The notes under the pieces were generated by a model. The model had not been told where the DNA came from and did not search any database. It worked only from the letters and a program-made list of their open reading frames with translations. Of a stretch of 64,000 nucleotides of DNA, positions 47,475 to 57,760 are shown piece by piece. The translations under genes were made by a program, and so were the position numbers. The DNA is from Thalassia testudinum (lineage: Eukaryota; Streptophyta; Magnoliopsida; Alismatales; Hydrocharitaceae). The stretch is from assembly GCA_037157565.1 (NCBI GenBank), contig JAZHRO010000063.1, forward strand, positions 89,680,001-89,744,000, written 5' to 3'. Each line of letters begins with the position of its first letter. Position 1 is the stretch's first letter.

Positions 47475-49228
47475 TAGGATATGCCAGCACCAGCTTTTAG
47501 TCTAGTCTAACAAAAATCAAAACATAGCATATATAATCAAGTAAATAAATAAATCATATATCACAACACACACACACACACACACTCTCTCTCTCTCTCT
47601 GTCTCAAAGATATCTCAACTATCTCATAGGACCTTCTATGGTACATATGTCAAGATTGCTTTCAAATGACTATGCCTATAGCTTAATATGGACATCTACA
47701 AATTAAAAAACAAGAATCCTTTTTCTTCAAGAGCAAAACCTTTACAATTAGATAGTTCCATAAAATCCAGTGCAATGATCCTAACTTTCTTAGTCAATGG
47801 CATCAGTGAAACTTGATGCTCCTAACCCCTTGCAATATTTTCCTAAACTAGAGAGACAGAAAAAAAAATTCAAAACGGGGAATATATTTAGCTTGCTTTT
47901 TCAGCATTTTCTTTCTTTTAGCTGCTTGTAACTTCAAACTTTTCATGATGGTCCCTGATGGCAAATAATTCGCATCAATATCAATCTCTGATGGTGTGGT
48001 TTCAACCAATTCATGATTTTCCTGAAAATGACAAGGAGATCATTATCACAAGTAAAGAAGGAGCGAGCAACCAGCAAGATGACATTATCCAGGTGGAGGC
48101 CCTTACTTTTCATCATGTGGAGGTGAAAAGGGAGAAAAGAAAAAACAAAAAAAACAAAAAGATGCAGGCCATTGGAGAGCCTTTATATTGACAGGAGAAG
48201 AAAGCTATATATAACTGTGAAGAGGGTAAAACTTTTCACCTCATCTTCACCACTTTCTAACCTCATTCGATTTTTTTTTTTTATGGTCTCCTAGAAAGCT
48301 ACAATTGTGAGGGGTGGAGACTCTTCGTCTCATCTTCACCACTTTCTATCCTCCTCCAAAGTTTCTTTCATTACCCTGTTTGAATTGTGAAGGGTGAGGG
48401 GGGTAGGAAACGAGAAGAGAAGGAAAAGAAGGGAGTGGGGGTTTAATTGTTGGGATTATTCTAATGGGGAAGAGGTTGTTGGAAGAATTAAATGGGAAAG
48501 ATTGTGAGGCAACTGAGCAGTTATACAGTGGTTATACACTGGAACTAAATGACTTTAAAACAAAGGAAAATCAGTTTATTTTAAATGGACAAAAGTTAGC
48601 TGTTTGTTTATTTTGATGTGAAAAAAAAATGCATGGGAAAAAGACAACACTACCCTGCAAATAGACATGCTCACGCATAATGATTCTCCAAATTCCATGA
48701 AATGCATAATAAACACATCAAACCCTTGAGCAACATCATGAATCTAAATAATTTAAAAACACAATTCTCCATATTTAAACACGAGTCCAAATACATGCTA
48801 TGAGCCTAATACAAGATCTAGTCTGAATTCTCATTGGCTCAAAAATACATAATTGCCCAAATATAGATGCATTAGAAGAGTATCTAAGTTTTACCAACAC
48901 AAAATCTACAGAAACAAGCTGTGGCAGACTGCAGGTCATTGTTGTCGAAACCATATATGACCCAAAATTAATACTTGTTACTTTCAACCTAAACATCCTA
49001 CATGCTGGTTATGATCAATATGATCAGTGAGACAAAAGTTGCCATCACTGCAAACAAAAATGCCCATACATGATATTACATGAGGAGATAGTACGACATA
49101 CTGTCTCCCAATGTGCCATTAATCAACAATGAAACCATTCATGTAAAGAGAATAGAAATCAATTATAATGGTTAAAAGAATATCTCGACACAAAAATTGC
49201 AAGGAGCATAAAAAATTCAGACCCTTAA
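47475..49228. other. Unassigned interior of element P with CA/CT microsatellite
   Basis: A (CA)n(CT)n tract lies at 47,566-47,604. Lysine-rich and other short frames (for example 47,958-48,191 plus strand) lack recognisable domains. No further exon of citrate synthase or L23 was found. Confidence 0.5.
47566..47604. repeat. (CA)n(CT)n microsatellite
   Basis: About ten CA units are followed by about eight CT units. Confidence 0.95.
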
Positions 49229-49495
49229 AGTATATGTAGACTCCATCCTTTTGGTGCCATGGCTTGCACTGCCTAGCAATCACAGCAGGCAAGACCTTTC
49301 TCAGGTCAGGCTTCCCCTTCTTCACAGTGGCCATGACCATGCCACCAACACAGGCAGACGGGAGCCGGTTGAGGCAACCCTTGATCCCCTTGACAGAGAT
49401 GATGTATAGATTCTTGGCCCTAATGTTGTATGCACAGTTAACGGTGGCTAACACTGGGAAACCCAGTGACATCCTGAACTTGTTCCCTGTAGTAC
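49229..49495 (-). pseudogene. RPL23: Captured exon of ribosomal protein L23 (uL14)
   Basis: After an acceptor AG, the minus strand reads [20 protein letters not shown], then [40 protein letters not shown] and [13 protein letters not shown], ending KDGVYIYFK. This is the body of the cytosolic 60S protein L23/uL14, open throughout for about 88 codons. The N-terminal basic exon and the C-terminal exon are absent. One Lys of the usual KK after DLR is missing, and several conserved residues have changed, so the piece is probably not under selection. Confidence 0.92.
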
Positions 49496-50759
49496 CTATT
49501 TCACCAAAATTGAAAAAACTAGTTTCAGATAAAGAAAATTAAAACTAAACCGATGCAGCTTTAGATTTAAAATCATTCTACCTAATTATTATCAAATAAA
49601 AAAGGAATGGTGGAAAGATGCCCTTAACCAAGTAAATCAATTGCCAAAAAAAATGCATTGAATGGAGATTGCAAATCAAAATCCAGAGAAATTTGTGACA
49701 TCGTTAATGAATAAATCATACTTCCCCTCCATATGGATAAATTTTCACCCTTATCCTAATGCACATATCCTAACAACATGCCAAACTAGTCAAATCAGAG
49801 CGAGAGGGAGAGAATAACAAATTACTCATACAACAAACACGTAATAGTAGCATAGAAGAGGCCCTGGGGAAGTTGGGTGAATGGATTTTGCACAGAAGGT
49901 GGGTGGGATCCAAGAAGAGAGAGGAACTGGGGAGATTTACCAGGAAAGGGATGGCATTGGGGTGGTTGGACCCTGGAAGTAGCATGCCAGAGAAGATTTT
50001 TGGGAATTGTGCAGCCAATTTCGAGGACAACTATGTAGTAGGAGGAAAGAAGGAAAGAACGGGAAGTCTCGAGGATGGATAGGTGGGTTAGGGAAGCCGC
50101 AAATGGAGAAAACCCACCCTGTTAGAAATGATTGGCGCCTTGAAATATCACTTCTACCCATTTTTCTGTTTAACCTATCAAACATAGTGGCATCAAGGAT
50201 GTGCTTAGAAGGGTAAGTATGGTCGTCTCAAGATTTATTCCTATGACATCTAGATGCCAACTAGAGACTAGTCACTATTAGCAAACATGGGAAGATAGAA
50301 AGCTCTTAGGTTAAACTAGAACACTAGTAAATGCAAAACCATCACCAGAAAAACCATGATGATGAGTGAATACTGCACATAATAGACCATCCAGATCTCT
50401 CAAGAAATTTACTAAGGTCAAGTAGAGAAGAGTTTCAATAGCATACAAAATGATTATACCAAGCCATACTGTCATGCTGAACATACCTTGCTGGAAGACC
50501 TATTAGCAATTCTTTCTTCAAAAAAATCAATTTCAACGATATAAGATAATGTGTGAATTTTTTGACATAGAAATTATAACAAGGGAAAATCTGAGGTATC
50601 AAATAACAGAAGCAATATTAGCATCATTATTGTATAGAAAAAAAAAAGGTTATGGACAACACTATTAACATACCAGTTTTCTTTTTTGTGAAAAGGTATA
50701 AACATACAAGTTATTACCCTGATCATGTCGAAGCAGGCAACATACCATATACATGGGAG
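49496..50759. other. Unassigned interior of element P
   Basis: Mixed intron-like sequence. Frames on both strands near 49,770-50,216 have no recognisable domain. This may hold the 5' flank of the L23 fragment and intron sequence downstream of the URB1 fragment. Confidence 0.45.
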
Positions 50760-51205
50760 ACTGAGAAGTCTTGGGTTCCTGAATTCCGGAAACGACATCG
50801 CGAACTTGACAAGCACCTTCCTCGTCAGGCACCTCCCTTGCAGCCCCTTCCCATCCTTCCTTCCCTTCCTCTTCCGCATCCCTGAGAGCACAGCCAGCAC
50901 GAGATGCTTGAAGTCGAAGCTCCTTATGACCTCCGTCACCAAACCGATCCCTCGCCGAACCACGACCGTGAGCAGCCTAAGCGCAGTGTTCTGTCGCCTG
51001 AATTCCTTGCAGTTCAACTCCTTGTGCACGTCATCCAACTTTCGCGAAAAGATCATACGCGTGAAATTGTCGAAGCTCCTCACAACCGTGCCGCCGCTCG
51101 ACTTCTCGGTTAGATGGTTCAGCATCACGGTGGCGTGCACGAAGATGTGAACCATCTCGGACTTGTTGACGTCCATCCTCCAGGCCTCGAGGAGCTCCGC
51201 GCACC
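50760..51205 (-). pseudogene. URB1: Captured fragment of URB1/Npa1 (ribosome biogenesis)
   Basis: Within an open minus-strand frame (51,302-50,574), the central part reads CAELLEAWRMDVNKSEMV, FTRMIFSRKLDDVHKELNCK, FRRQNTALRLLTVVVRRGIG, then VTEVIRSFDFK, and FAMSFPEFRNPRLL. The pattern KL..V..EL..KE.R.Q.ALLL...VVRRG....EV...FDFK and the closing FAMSFLE..NP.LLR are those of the N-terminal domain of plant URB1 (nucleolar pre-ribosomal-associated protein 1). Only this piece is present. The tail of the frame past about 50,790 is probably intron. Named from memory of the family, without a search. Confidence 0.7.
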
Positions 51206-51345
51206 TCAGGGACGATGAGGGTGGCCATGCCGTGGTTGACGTGCTTGATGGTGCCGATGTTGATGTAGGGCTTCTCGTGCTCGAACTTGTTGTGGGCGAC
51301 ACGGATGCGGGCGGAGCGGTAGTGGTGGAGGGAGGATGTGGAGGT
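51206..51345 (-). pseudogene. TUFA: Captured N-terminal fragment of organellar EF-Tu
   Basis: The minus strand reads NKFEHEKPYINIGTIKHVNH then GMATL, matching the start of chloroplast-type EF-Tu (KFER.KPH.NIGTIGHVDHGKTTL). The P-loop is damaged: GHVDHGK became KHVNHGM, so GTP binding would be lost. The Ser/Pro/His-rich sequence before it resembles a transit peptide. It runs directly into the URB1 fragment in a different frame. Third positions are nearly all G or C, unlike the surrounding DNA. Confidence 0.7.
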
Positions 51346-51689
51346 GCAGAGAGGGGAGAGGGAGTAGGAGAAGAGGGAGAGTTAAGCTAGGGGGAGGATG
51401 TGGTGGGGTTTGGAGGAGAAGTGGGAGAATTGAGGAGGGCTGTGGTGGTGGAGGAGAAGGGTGTAGGGTTTATGTTGAGGGGAAGGAGGAGGAGAGGGGG
51501 AACGACCGATGGGAGAGGGGAGGAGGATTTCGTGGTGGTTGGGGAAAAGGTTTTGGTTGTGGGGGATCCGATCTAGGGTTTAGTGAAATCCGGGAAAAGG
51601 GAGCGAGAAGGGGCGTCGTCGCCGGAGGTACAGGAGAAGGGAGAAGAGAAGCGAGCGGGAAGGATGAAGGTAACATCAAAATTTCCCAC
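51346..51689. other. G-rich stretch between EF-Tu fragment and right end of element P
   Basis: Strongly purine-rich on the plus strand (GGAGGAG and GGGAGAG runs). Probably the 5' untranslated and upstream part of the captured EF-Tu gene. Frames on both strands are low-complexity and not credible genes. Confidence 0.55.
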
Positions 51690-51976
51690 CTTTAGTCATG
51701 GTCCTAACTGGAACCGTGACCAAAGTTTTCAGTCACGGTTCCAAAAATCGTGACCAAACCTTCGGGGGATCTTCAGAATTTTCTGCCTTTGGTCACAGTT
51801 CTAAGTAAAACCGTGACTAAATTATTTGGTCACAGTTTTTAAAATCATAACAAAAAATCAAAATACAAAATAAATCTCACTCCCCTTTTTTGTAATGATT
51901 TTGGGTAGAACCGTGACCATAATTTTCTTTTGGTTACAGGTAAAACTGTGACCACATCTTATTTTTCTAGTAGTAG
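51690..51976 (-). repeat. Right terminal and subterminal repeats of element P
   Basis: Multiple TTGGTCACGGTT-like units and their complements occur, ending in the changed CACTA terminus (inverted, CTACTACTAGAAAAAT). They mirror the left end. Confidence 0.85.
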
Positions 51977-52862
51977 CTATCATTCTGGGAAGACCCTTCC
52001 TCGCCACCGCTACACTAATATAAATTGTGATTTTGGTAAAATGGACATCACTTGCTATGGCGAAACACTCACGTTGGATATTTTTAGGGCTTTAAAAAGA
52101 TTCCATGAGCTGGATTTCTTTGACAACTTAGATTTTGAAACCTCAAATCTTGTTGAAGAAATGCTTTCTATGAACACGTGTTTTGCAATCAATTCTTTTT
52201 CGGAGTTGCAGCAATCGTCTAACCCACCCTTACCCATTACACCTAATTTCATGCTAACCACTAACCCCATTCAAGAACCCAGCCTGCAATTAGATCTGAA
52301 ACCCTTGTCAGATTCTTTAAAATGTGTTTTTGGGCCAGAATCACACAAGGCCCCTTATTATTAATGCACATCTTTCAAGGGTACATGAGGAAAAACTACT
52401 CCAAGTCCTAATCAAATATCAAAAAGCAATCAATTGGACTTTAAATGATTTAAAAGGTATTGCATCCTATTGCACACACCGCATTTTTCTTGAGGACGAC
52501 TCTAGACCCTCCTGCTAACCACGTCGCTTAAACTCTAATATGCAAGAGGTCATAAAATGGGAGATCATTAAATGGCTTGACGCGGGAATTATTTACCCTA
52601 TCTCCGATAGCCAGTGGGTCAGCCCTACACAAGTTGTACCTAAGAAAGCTGGCCTCACTGTTATTACAAATGATAAGGGTGAAGAAATCCCCACTCAGAC
52701 TACCCTTTTGTGGCGTGTTTGTATTGATTATCGAAAACTAAATACTACCACCAAGAAGGATCATCTTCTGCTCTCCTTTATTGATCAAATTTTGGAGCGA
52801 CTAGCTGGACAAGAATATTATTGCTTTTTAGATGGATATTCTAGCTACAATCAAGTGGTAGT
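51977..52862 (+). pseudogene. Element F end of protease and start of reverse transcriptase
   Basis: It resumes F's protease with IILGRPFLATA (partly frameshifted), then a linker, INAHLSRVHEEKLLQVL, WTLNDLKGI, and RT fingers from 52,540: VIKWEIIKWLDAGIIYPISD, VPKKAG, VCIDYRKLNT and FIDQILERLAG, ending at LDGYSSYNQVV. It is cut there by element G, before the catalytic MDD. The 119-codon open stretch at 52,540 shows modest decay. Confidence 0.88.
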
Positions 52863-53603
52863 TGATAAACGCCAGTTTATCATTATTCTTTTGCATTAAA
52901 ACAATCCTAGCTCTGAGGGTTTTGCTTCGCAAATGGGTTTTTGGGGTTGCATTTAGTTATAAATTAGGATAGGCATGCATTGTATTTTTCTTATCTTTTT
53001 AATGTGTTTTTGTGTGTTACGGATGAACAGATATACAGATCCCTAAAACCGTAGCACTCAGGAAGGCAACTGGTGAAGAAGAAGCTCAGCCTAGCTGGAA
53101 CTCAGCTTAATCCAGCTCACCACAGCTGGAATCCAGCTCACTTGGACTAGGGTTAGCTCATCCTAACTCCATTAAGCTCATCTCAGCTGAATGGCAGCTC
53201 AAGAGAGCTCATCTTAGCTCACCCTAGCTCAGGTCAGCTCAGATCCAACTCAACTTAGCTGAATCTAGCTCATCTCAGCTCCCACTAATCCCCAGGGAGC
53301 TCTAGCTAGCTCAGCTGAGTTGACTGGAGTTCACCCTAGCTCAGGTCCAGCTACATCCGGCTCTACTCAACTCCAGTCAGCTGAAGATGAATTTATTCTA
53401 GCTCAGGAAGCTCAAGTCCAGCTATCGAGGACTTAGCTTAGCTCAACTTAGATGAGCTAAGCTACCTTAGCTGTCTCAACCAGTTCAATCCTGCCCAGGA
53501 GCACCAGACCCAGCTCACCTCAGCTCTATTCAGTAGAATCCAGCTCACTTTAGCTTGGCTTAGCAGCTAGCAAAGAACTAGCAAGCTAAGCCAGCTAAAG
53601 TAG
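52863..53603 (+). repeat. Element G: LTR start, cut by element H
   Basis: It begins TGATAAACGCCAGTTTATCA, an 8+4+8 palindrome, inside F's RT. The left flank GTAGT is the putative target duplication. From about 53,085 to 53,600 the sequence is filled with AGCTCA/CAGCTC units. The rest of G lies beyond H, outside the window, so the LTR call rests on the TG start, the junction and the style of the palindrome. Confidence 0.55.
53085..53600. repeat. Degenerate AGCTCA array in element G
   Basis: Dozens of AGCT cores, many as CCAGCTCA or TCAGCTCA, spaced irregularly at roughly 6-15 bases. The array is not an exact tandem repeat. Confidence 0.85.
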
Positions 53604-55060
53604 TGTTATGACCCGATTCCCTAATCCTTACGAGACACGAGAATCGGACCGACTCGACTGATCCCAAGACCCAGTCGTCCAACGAGAAAGTAACAAAAAA
53701 GAAGTAAAATAAACCACATTCACCATACAAGTAACTAACAGTAACAAAAGTACAGCAGTAAAGAAAAGAACTACTACAGTACACACCACCACAACAATAG
53801 AGAATTAAAAACAGGTACAGAAATATGAAGTTTACAATAAAAGAGTACAAAGGTGTAACAGAATACTCACTACTACAGAAAACGGGTATAACAAAAGTAC
53901 AACTACTGAGCTCTACTAGGCCCAACACCCTCCGTAGGCGTAGGCTCTGGCTGCTCAACACCTGGTCTTGAAAAAGGTGATAAGTATGACACGTCAGCGA
54001 AATGCTGAGTAGAGTGGCTACCAGCTAGCTAAGAAAAACAGTAAAGGTGGACAAGTAGCTGTTGTTTTTAATTTCTTTATTTATCTATTTACTCTTTCTT
54101 GGTTTATTTCTCAGGTCTTTCTCTTGATCTCGAATGTTCCTCGTGGGAACGATCTTGATTGCAGTCTTTTCCGAAAAGTAGAAGTAGCACGTGGTGCTCT
54201 CCTGGCCGGGAGAGTCCCCCGTGATGGTCCTACCCTCAGTCAACCACCCCAAGGTTGCTGACATACGTAACGGTGACTACGGCAAGCACGATAAACGCAC
54301 GGGTAACTACCCCGCACTGGCACGTGGTTAGTCATTTCCGTTAACGGGTGCGCCCAAAGCATAGCACGGAACCAGTATAGGGCAGAGCCCTCTCAGCAAC
54401 AGGGGTCTAGCCCCTCCACAGTAACCAGACAGGGGACTTGCCCCTCCACAGTCCGTGCACCCTCGCCTGACTACCTTGGTTTGCCTAGTGGGCCTAACAA
54501 GTCGGTGTAGGACGGCTAGCTGAACCCCGGGCCCTGTGGGGTGGCTAGCTCTCTCTCTACACTAGCATCTCTCCCCGGTACTGTGTACGCGAGGGCCAGA
54601 AAATCGGTGCAAACTCACCCCGGTCTCGACCTGAGGGCGGCAAGCTCCCCTCTACACTAAGAGGTAATATGTGCTCTCTTTGGTACCACGTACCCAAGAG
54701 ACAACACACTTTCCCATTTACTTTTCCAGTTCCATTCCATTTATTTCCAGGAGCTCTACTCCTAATTCCCCGTAGGGTTAGTGCTCTGTTTCCTCAGGCC
54801 ATGCCATACTAGATTTCATCATTTCAGTTTTATTTGCATAAAGCACGTGTTTCCAACATTTAATCTTTCTTTTCCAATTTATATACAAGCAGCTCGAATT
54901 TTAGTTTCCAAACAATAGGAATTACATGTAGTAGTTACTAGCAACAGTACTCTACATTTCATAGGCAGCTGTTATCCAATTACAGGCAATTATCATTATT
55001 CTATCTACTTATCCAAGACTTCAATTCAGGCATTCAAGACATTCGTTTCAGTGTTTTTGT

Positions 55061-55200
55061 TCCTAGTATTCATGCCACACCCTAGGATCTATCATTCAAT
55101 CTAGTTTTCAGGTCCTAGGATTCATGCCATACCCTAGGATCTATCATTCAATCTAGTTTTCAGGTCCTAGGATTCATGCCATACCCTAGGATCTATCATT
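55061..55200. repeat. 52-bp tandem repeat in element H 3' LTR
   Basis: About 2.7 copies with starts at 55,061, 55,113 and 55,165, each beginning TCCTAG and containing CCCTAGGATCTATCATT. Confidence 0.95.
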
Positions 55201-55504
55201 TATTTTAGATATGCATTAATGTTTGTAATTAACTAAGGGAAGCCACTCTACCTGCAAAACCGAGAGTAATGGGGGCTGATCGGTAGGTCCACGTGCCTCT
55301 GCAACCCCCAAAGCCGCAACAGAACGAGGTCCTAACAAAAGGATCAATAACAAGGAACCACTCAGAATGGGATAAAAGTATTTCAAACAAGTAGAGGAAC
55401 TTATTTTGAGAAGAACGAAATCTTAAACGCTGAAATCGGACCTCGAACGGACCCTAAACGGGTCAAAAACGATAACTCTGACTCAAATCAAGCATTTGGA
55501 ACAT

Positions 55505-56370
55505 CTTCCAGATGTCTTAAAAAGGGATCTAGGTCATACCTCACTTCGCGCTGCTCTTCAGACGTCCAGAGGTCTTGCTGAACCGTCTGGACCTAGTTCC
55601 AGACGTCCGACCACCTCTTCGGATGTCTGGAGATGTCTGGTGACTCGCCCAGACATCTGAACCGCGTGGGAGGGCGTGTCCTGCACCTTCTTGAAGCTAA
55701 GCCTGCATGCGCACGTAAAAATCCTTCAGCAAGGCACGCGACAGAGCTTCAACGGAATGGCCTACATGGCTGTATCCGTAGAAGAAAACATAGGAGGAAA
55801 ATACGTACCTTTCAGTCGTCTGGAGCTCCCTCTAGACGTCATCCATGTCATCTAGATGTAGGTCCAGACGTCTGATTCTGGGAAAAAATCCCAGAATCAG
55901 AACCTCCTTCGTCTTCTTCCCGCTGCACTTGGCCGCGCCGCGCTCGTTCGCCCGCTGCCCAAGCTGCAGCATCACCGGGGGAAACCTCCCCAGCACAATG
56001 CTCCTTCGCGCGCACATCGGCCAGCCTCAAACTGCTCTAGCGAGCTCTCTCTCTCACGGTTCACGCGCTCTCTTCTCTTCCCTCTCGCTGCACCTCTCCT
56101 CTCCGCCACTACACCCGGCAGAAGCTGCTGCCCTCGCTCTAGCTCTCGCGTTGGGGAGATAGATGGATGTGGGTGGCGTGAGGGAGAGGAGGATATATGT
56201 GGGCACGGGGGGGGGGGGAAGTGCTGCAGGTCGACAGGGTTTCAGTCTGCGTGCGGCACGCGCACAGACTCATGATCTACGCACGCAAAAATTAATTTCT
56301 AGACGTCTGGGAAGGCATCTAGATGTCTGACCAGACGTTTGGACCAACTCCCAGACGTCTTAAAGTGTTT
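55505..56370. promoter_or_regulatory. Clusters of GACGTC-type sites in element H LTR
   Basis: Repeated CAGACGTCT, AGATGTCTGG and CCGTCTGG sites occur in three groups (about 55,505-55,660, 55,815-55,880, 56,300-56,370). The GACGTC core is a palindrome of the type bound by plant bZIP proteins (C-box). The third group lies upstream of the putative TATA on the minus strand. Confidence 0.5.
56191..56199 (-). promoter_or_regulatory. Putative TATA box of element H 3' LTR
   Basis: ACATATATCC on the minus strand, between the distal GACGTC group and a C/T-rich leader. Confidence 0.4.
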
Positions 56371-56407
56371 TGATGTCACGGTCTTAACAACATAACAAAC
56401 TCAGAGG

Positions 56408-56427
56408 AAGTTTCGTCCTCGAAACTT
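56408..56427 (-). repeat. Conserved chromovirus hairpin before the 3' LTR
   Basis: On the minus strand, AAGTTTCG and CGAAACTT flank an AGGA loop. This sequence is characteristic of the region just upstream of the polypurine tract in Tekay/Del elements. A clear purine tract is not seen after it. Confidence 0.8.
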
Positions 56428-56449
56428 GCGCTAACTAGGGTGTGGAAAA

Positions 56450-57002
56450 GGAACAATATACGCATAACAAACTCAAAGAGGACCGAAGCTGGTTCGGAAA
56501 GACGTACCCTCAAAGTGCTCCGGGTACCGCTCCCGCATCACTGCCTCAGGCTCCCAGGTAGCCTCCTCATACCGCTGCTCCTCCACAAGACCTTTACCAG
56601 GGGTACTTACTTCCATCTCAGACTCCAGATGGCTCTGTTGAGAATCTGTACTGGCTGCTCGGGGTAGGTCAGGTCGTCACCCACCTCGACGTTCTCGTGG
56701 CTCAGAACGTGATTGGGATCGGCTACATACTTCCTGAGGTTGGACACGTGAAACACATCGTGCACACCAGAAAGCTGGGGAGGAAGGGCAAGCCTGTAAG
56801 CAACGGGTCCAACCCGCTCCAGGACCTCAAAGGGTCCCACAAACCTCGGCATGAGCTTCCCTCTCACCCCAAACTGCTGCAGGCCCTTCATGGGCGAAAT
56901 GATAAGGAAGACGTGGTCCCCAACCTCAAACTGCACCTCTCTGCGTTTCCGATCTGCATAGCTCTTCTGTCTGCTCCTGACAGTGCAGAGTCGCCTATGA
57001 AT
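56450..57002 (-). pseudogene. Element H integrase C-terminus and chromodomain
   Basis: The open frame 56,936-56,607 reads VGDHVFLIISPMKGLQQFG, GPFEVLERVGPVAYRLALPP and VHDVFHVSNLRKYVADPNHV, the integrase GPY/F module, then YPEQPVQILNRA. After a frameshift come VPLVKVLW and YEEATWEPEAVMRERYPEHF, the chromodomain tail that targets integration to heterochromatin in this lineage. The frameshift at about 56,620 separates the two halves, so the chromodomain is not in frame with integrase. Confidence 0.88.
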
Positions 57003-57760
57003 CTACTCGATCACCTCCTGACTCTGCTGGATCAGCCTGGGGCCAACCTCCCACTTGGTCCCCACCTCAACCCAACTCAAGGGTGCTGTACTCCTCCGTC
57101 CGTACAGAGCCTCGTAGGGTGCCATGCCGATGCTCAAGTGATAGCTGTTATTATATGTAAACTCCTCCAGGGGCAAGTGCTCCTCCCAAGAGCCCCTCCA
57201 GCCCAGTACACAAGCACGCAAAAGGTCCTCAATTGTCTGTATCGTGCGCTCAGGTTGTCTGTCCGTCTGGGGGTGGTATGTTGTACTGAACTTCAACCGC
57301 ATTCCCAGGGCCTGCTGAAACTCAGCCCAAAATTGGGAAGTAAAATGGGTATCCCGGTCGGATACGATCTCCCGCGGAACTCCGTGTAGCCGTACCACAT
57401 CGCGGATATACCTCTCCGCCAACTGTGCTTGTCCCAAGGTGACTCGGATCGGCAAGAAACGTGCCGTCTTCGTCAATCTATCCACGATCACCCAGACTAC
57501 GTCGTGTCCTCGCTAGGTAACGGCAAGACCACCACCAAGTCCATGGTGATGCTCTCCCACTTCCACTCTGGCACTGGAAGTGGCTGCAACGGCCCTGCAG
57601 GCCTCTGATGCTCGGCCTTCACTTGCTGGCACACTAAACACTGCTGTATGAATTCACCTACATCCCACTTCATCCCCCTCCACCAAAAGTCGCATCTCAA
57701 ATCATGATACATCTTTGTATTTCCGGGATGTATGGTGAACCTAGAACTGTGTGCCTCAGT
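57003..57760 (-). pseudogene. Element H integrase core
   Basis: The zinc-binding part ends the preceding frame ([12 protein letters not shown], then [15 protein letters not shown] near 57,640). A frameshift near 57,500 leads into VDRLTKTARFLPIRVT, VPREIVSDRDTHFTSQFW with the second Asp, then YHPQTDRQPERTIQTIEDLL with the catalytic Glu, and WEEHLPLEEFTYNNSYHLSI. The D,D-35-E residues are visible. The 162-codon frame from 57,491 is fully open. Confidence 0.9.

Larger units (their letters stand above)
44001..51976. mobile_element. Element P: CACTA (En/Spm) transposon with captured host gene fragments
   Basis: A 7,976-bp insertion in F's protease, flanked by the 3-bp duplication CTA (43,998-44,000 and 51,977-51,979). 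The left end TACTCCAACAAAGAAGG and the right end (inverted) CTACTACTAGAAAAAT are changed CACTA termini. Both subterminal regions carry many copies of TTGGTCACGGTT in both orientations. No TNPD/TNPA-type transposase is visible. Inside, on the minus strand, are fragments of at least five host genes with introns. It is a Pack-CACTA element needing transposase from elsewhere. Confidence 0.88.
53604..56392 (-). repeat. 3' LTR of element H
   Basis: On the plus strand it starts TGTTATGACCCG and ends TTAACAACA, about 2.79 kb. It matches the right LTR from 61,419 closely, with roughly ten differences in the first 150 bases by eye. It contains a 52-bp tandem repeat (55,061-55,200), many AGACGTCT-like sites, and a minus-strand ACATATATCC box at 56,191. 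The 127-codon hydrophobic frame 53,578-53,961 recurs in the other LTR (61,384-61,716) but lies in U5/R and is not a known gene. Confidence 0.9.

Noticed and set aside
47958..48191. 77-codon Lys-rich frame in element P
   Set aside because: A low-complexity KKNKKNKK tail from an A-rich run, with no match to a known family and on the strand opposite to all captured exons.
50574..50760. C-terminal tail of the 242-codon frame as protein
   Set aside because: After the FRNPRLL segment the similarity to URB1 stops and composition turns A/T-rich and hydrophobic, as in read-through into an intron.
53578..53961. 127-codon hydrophobic frame, repeated as 61,384-61,716
   Set aside because: It recurs only because both H LTRs contain it, and it crosses the LTR boundary. 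No known protein family, no plausible start context. The shared frame reflects the youth of the LTR pair.
55061..55200. CRISPR-like direct repeats
   Set aside because: Contiguous tandem repeats with no unique spacers, in a plant LTR.
56697..57389. 230-codon plus-strand frame
   Set aside because: Antisense shadow of the element H integrase, which shows all conserved motifs on the minus strand.
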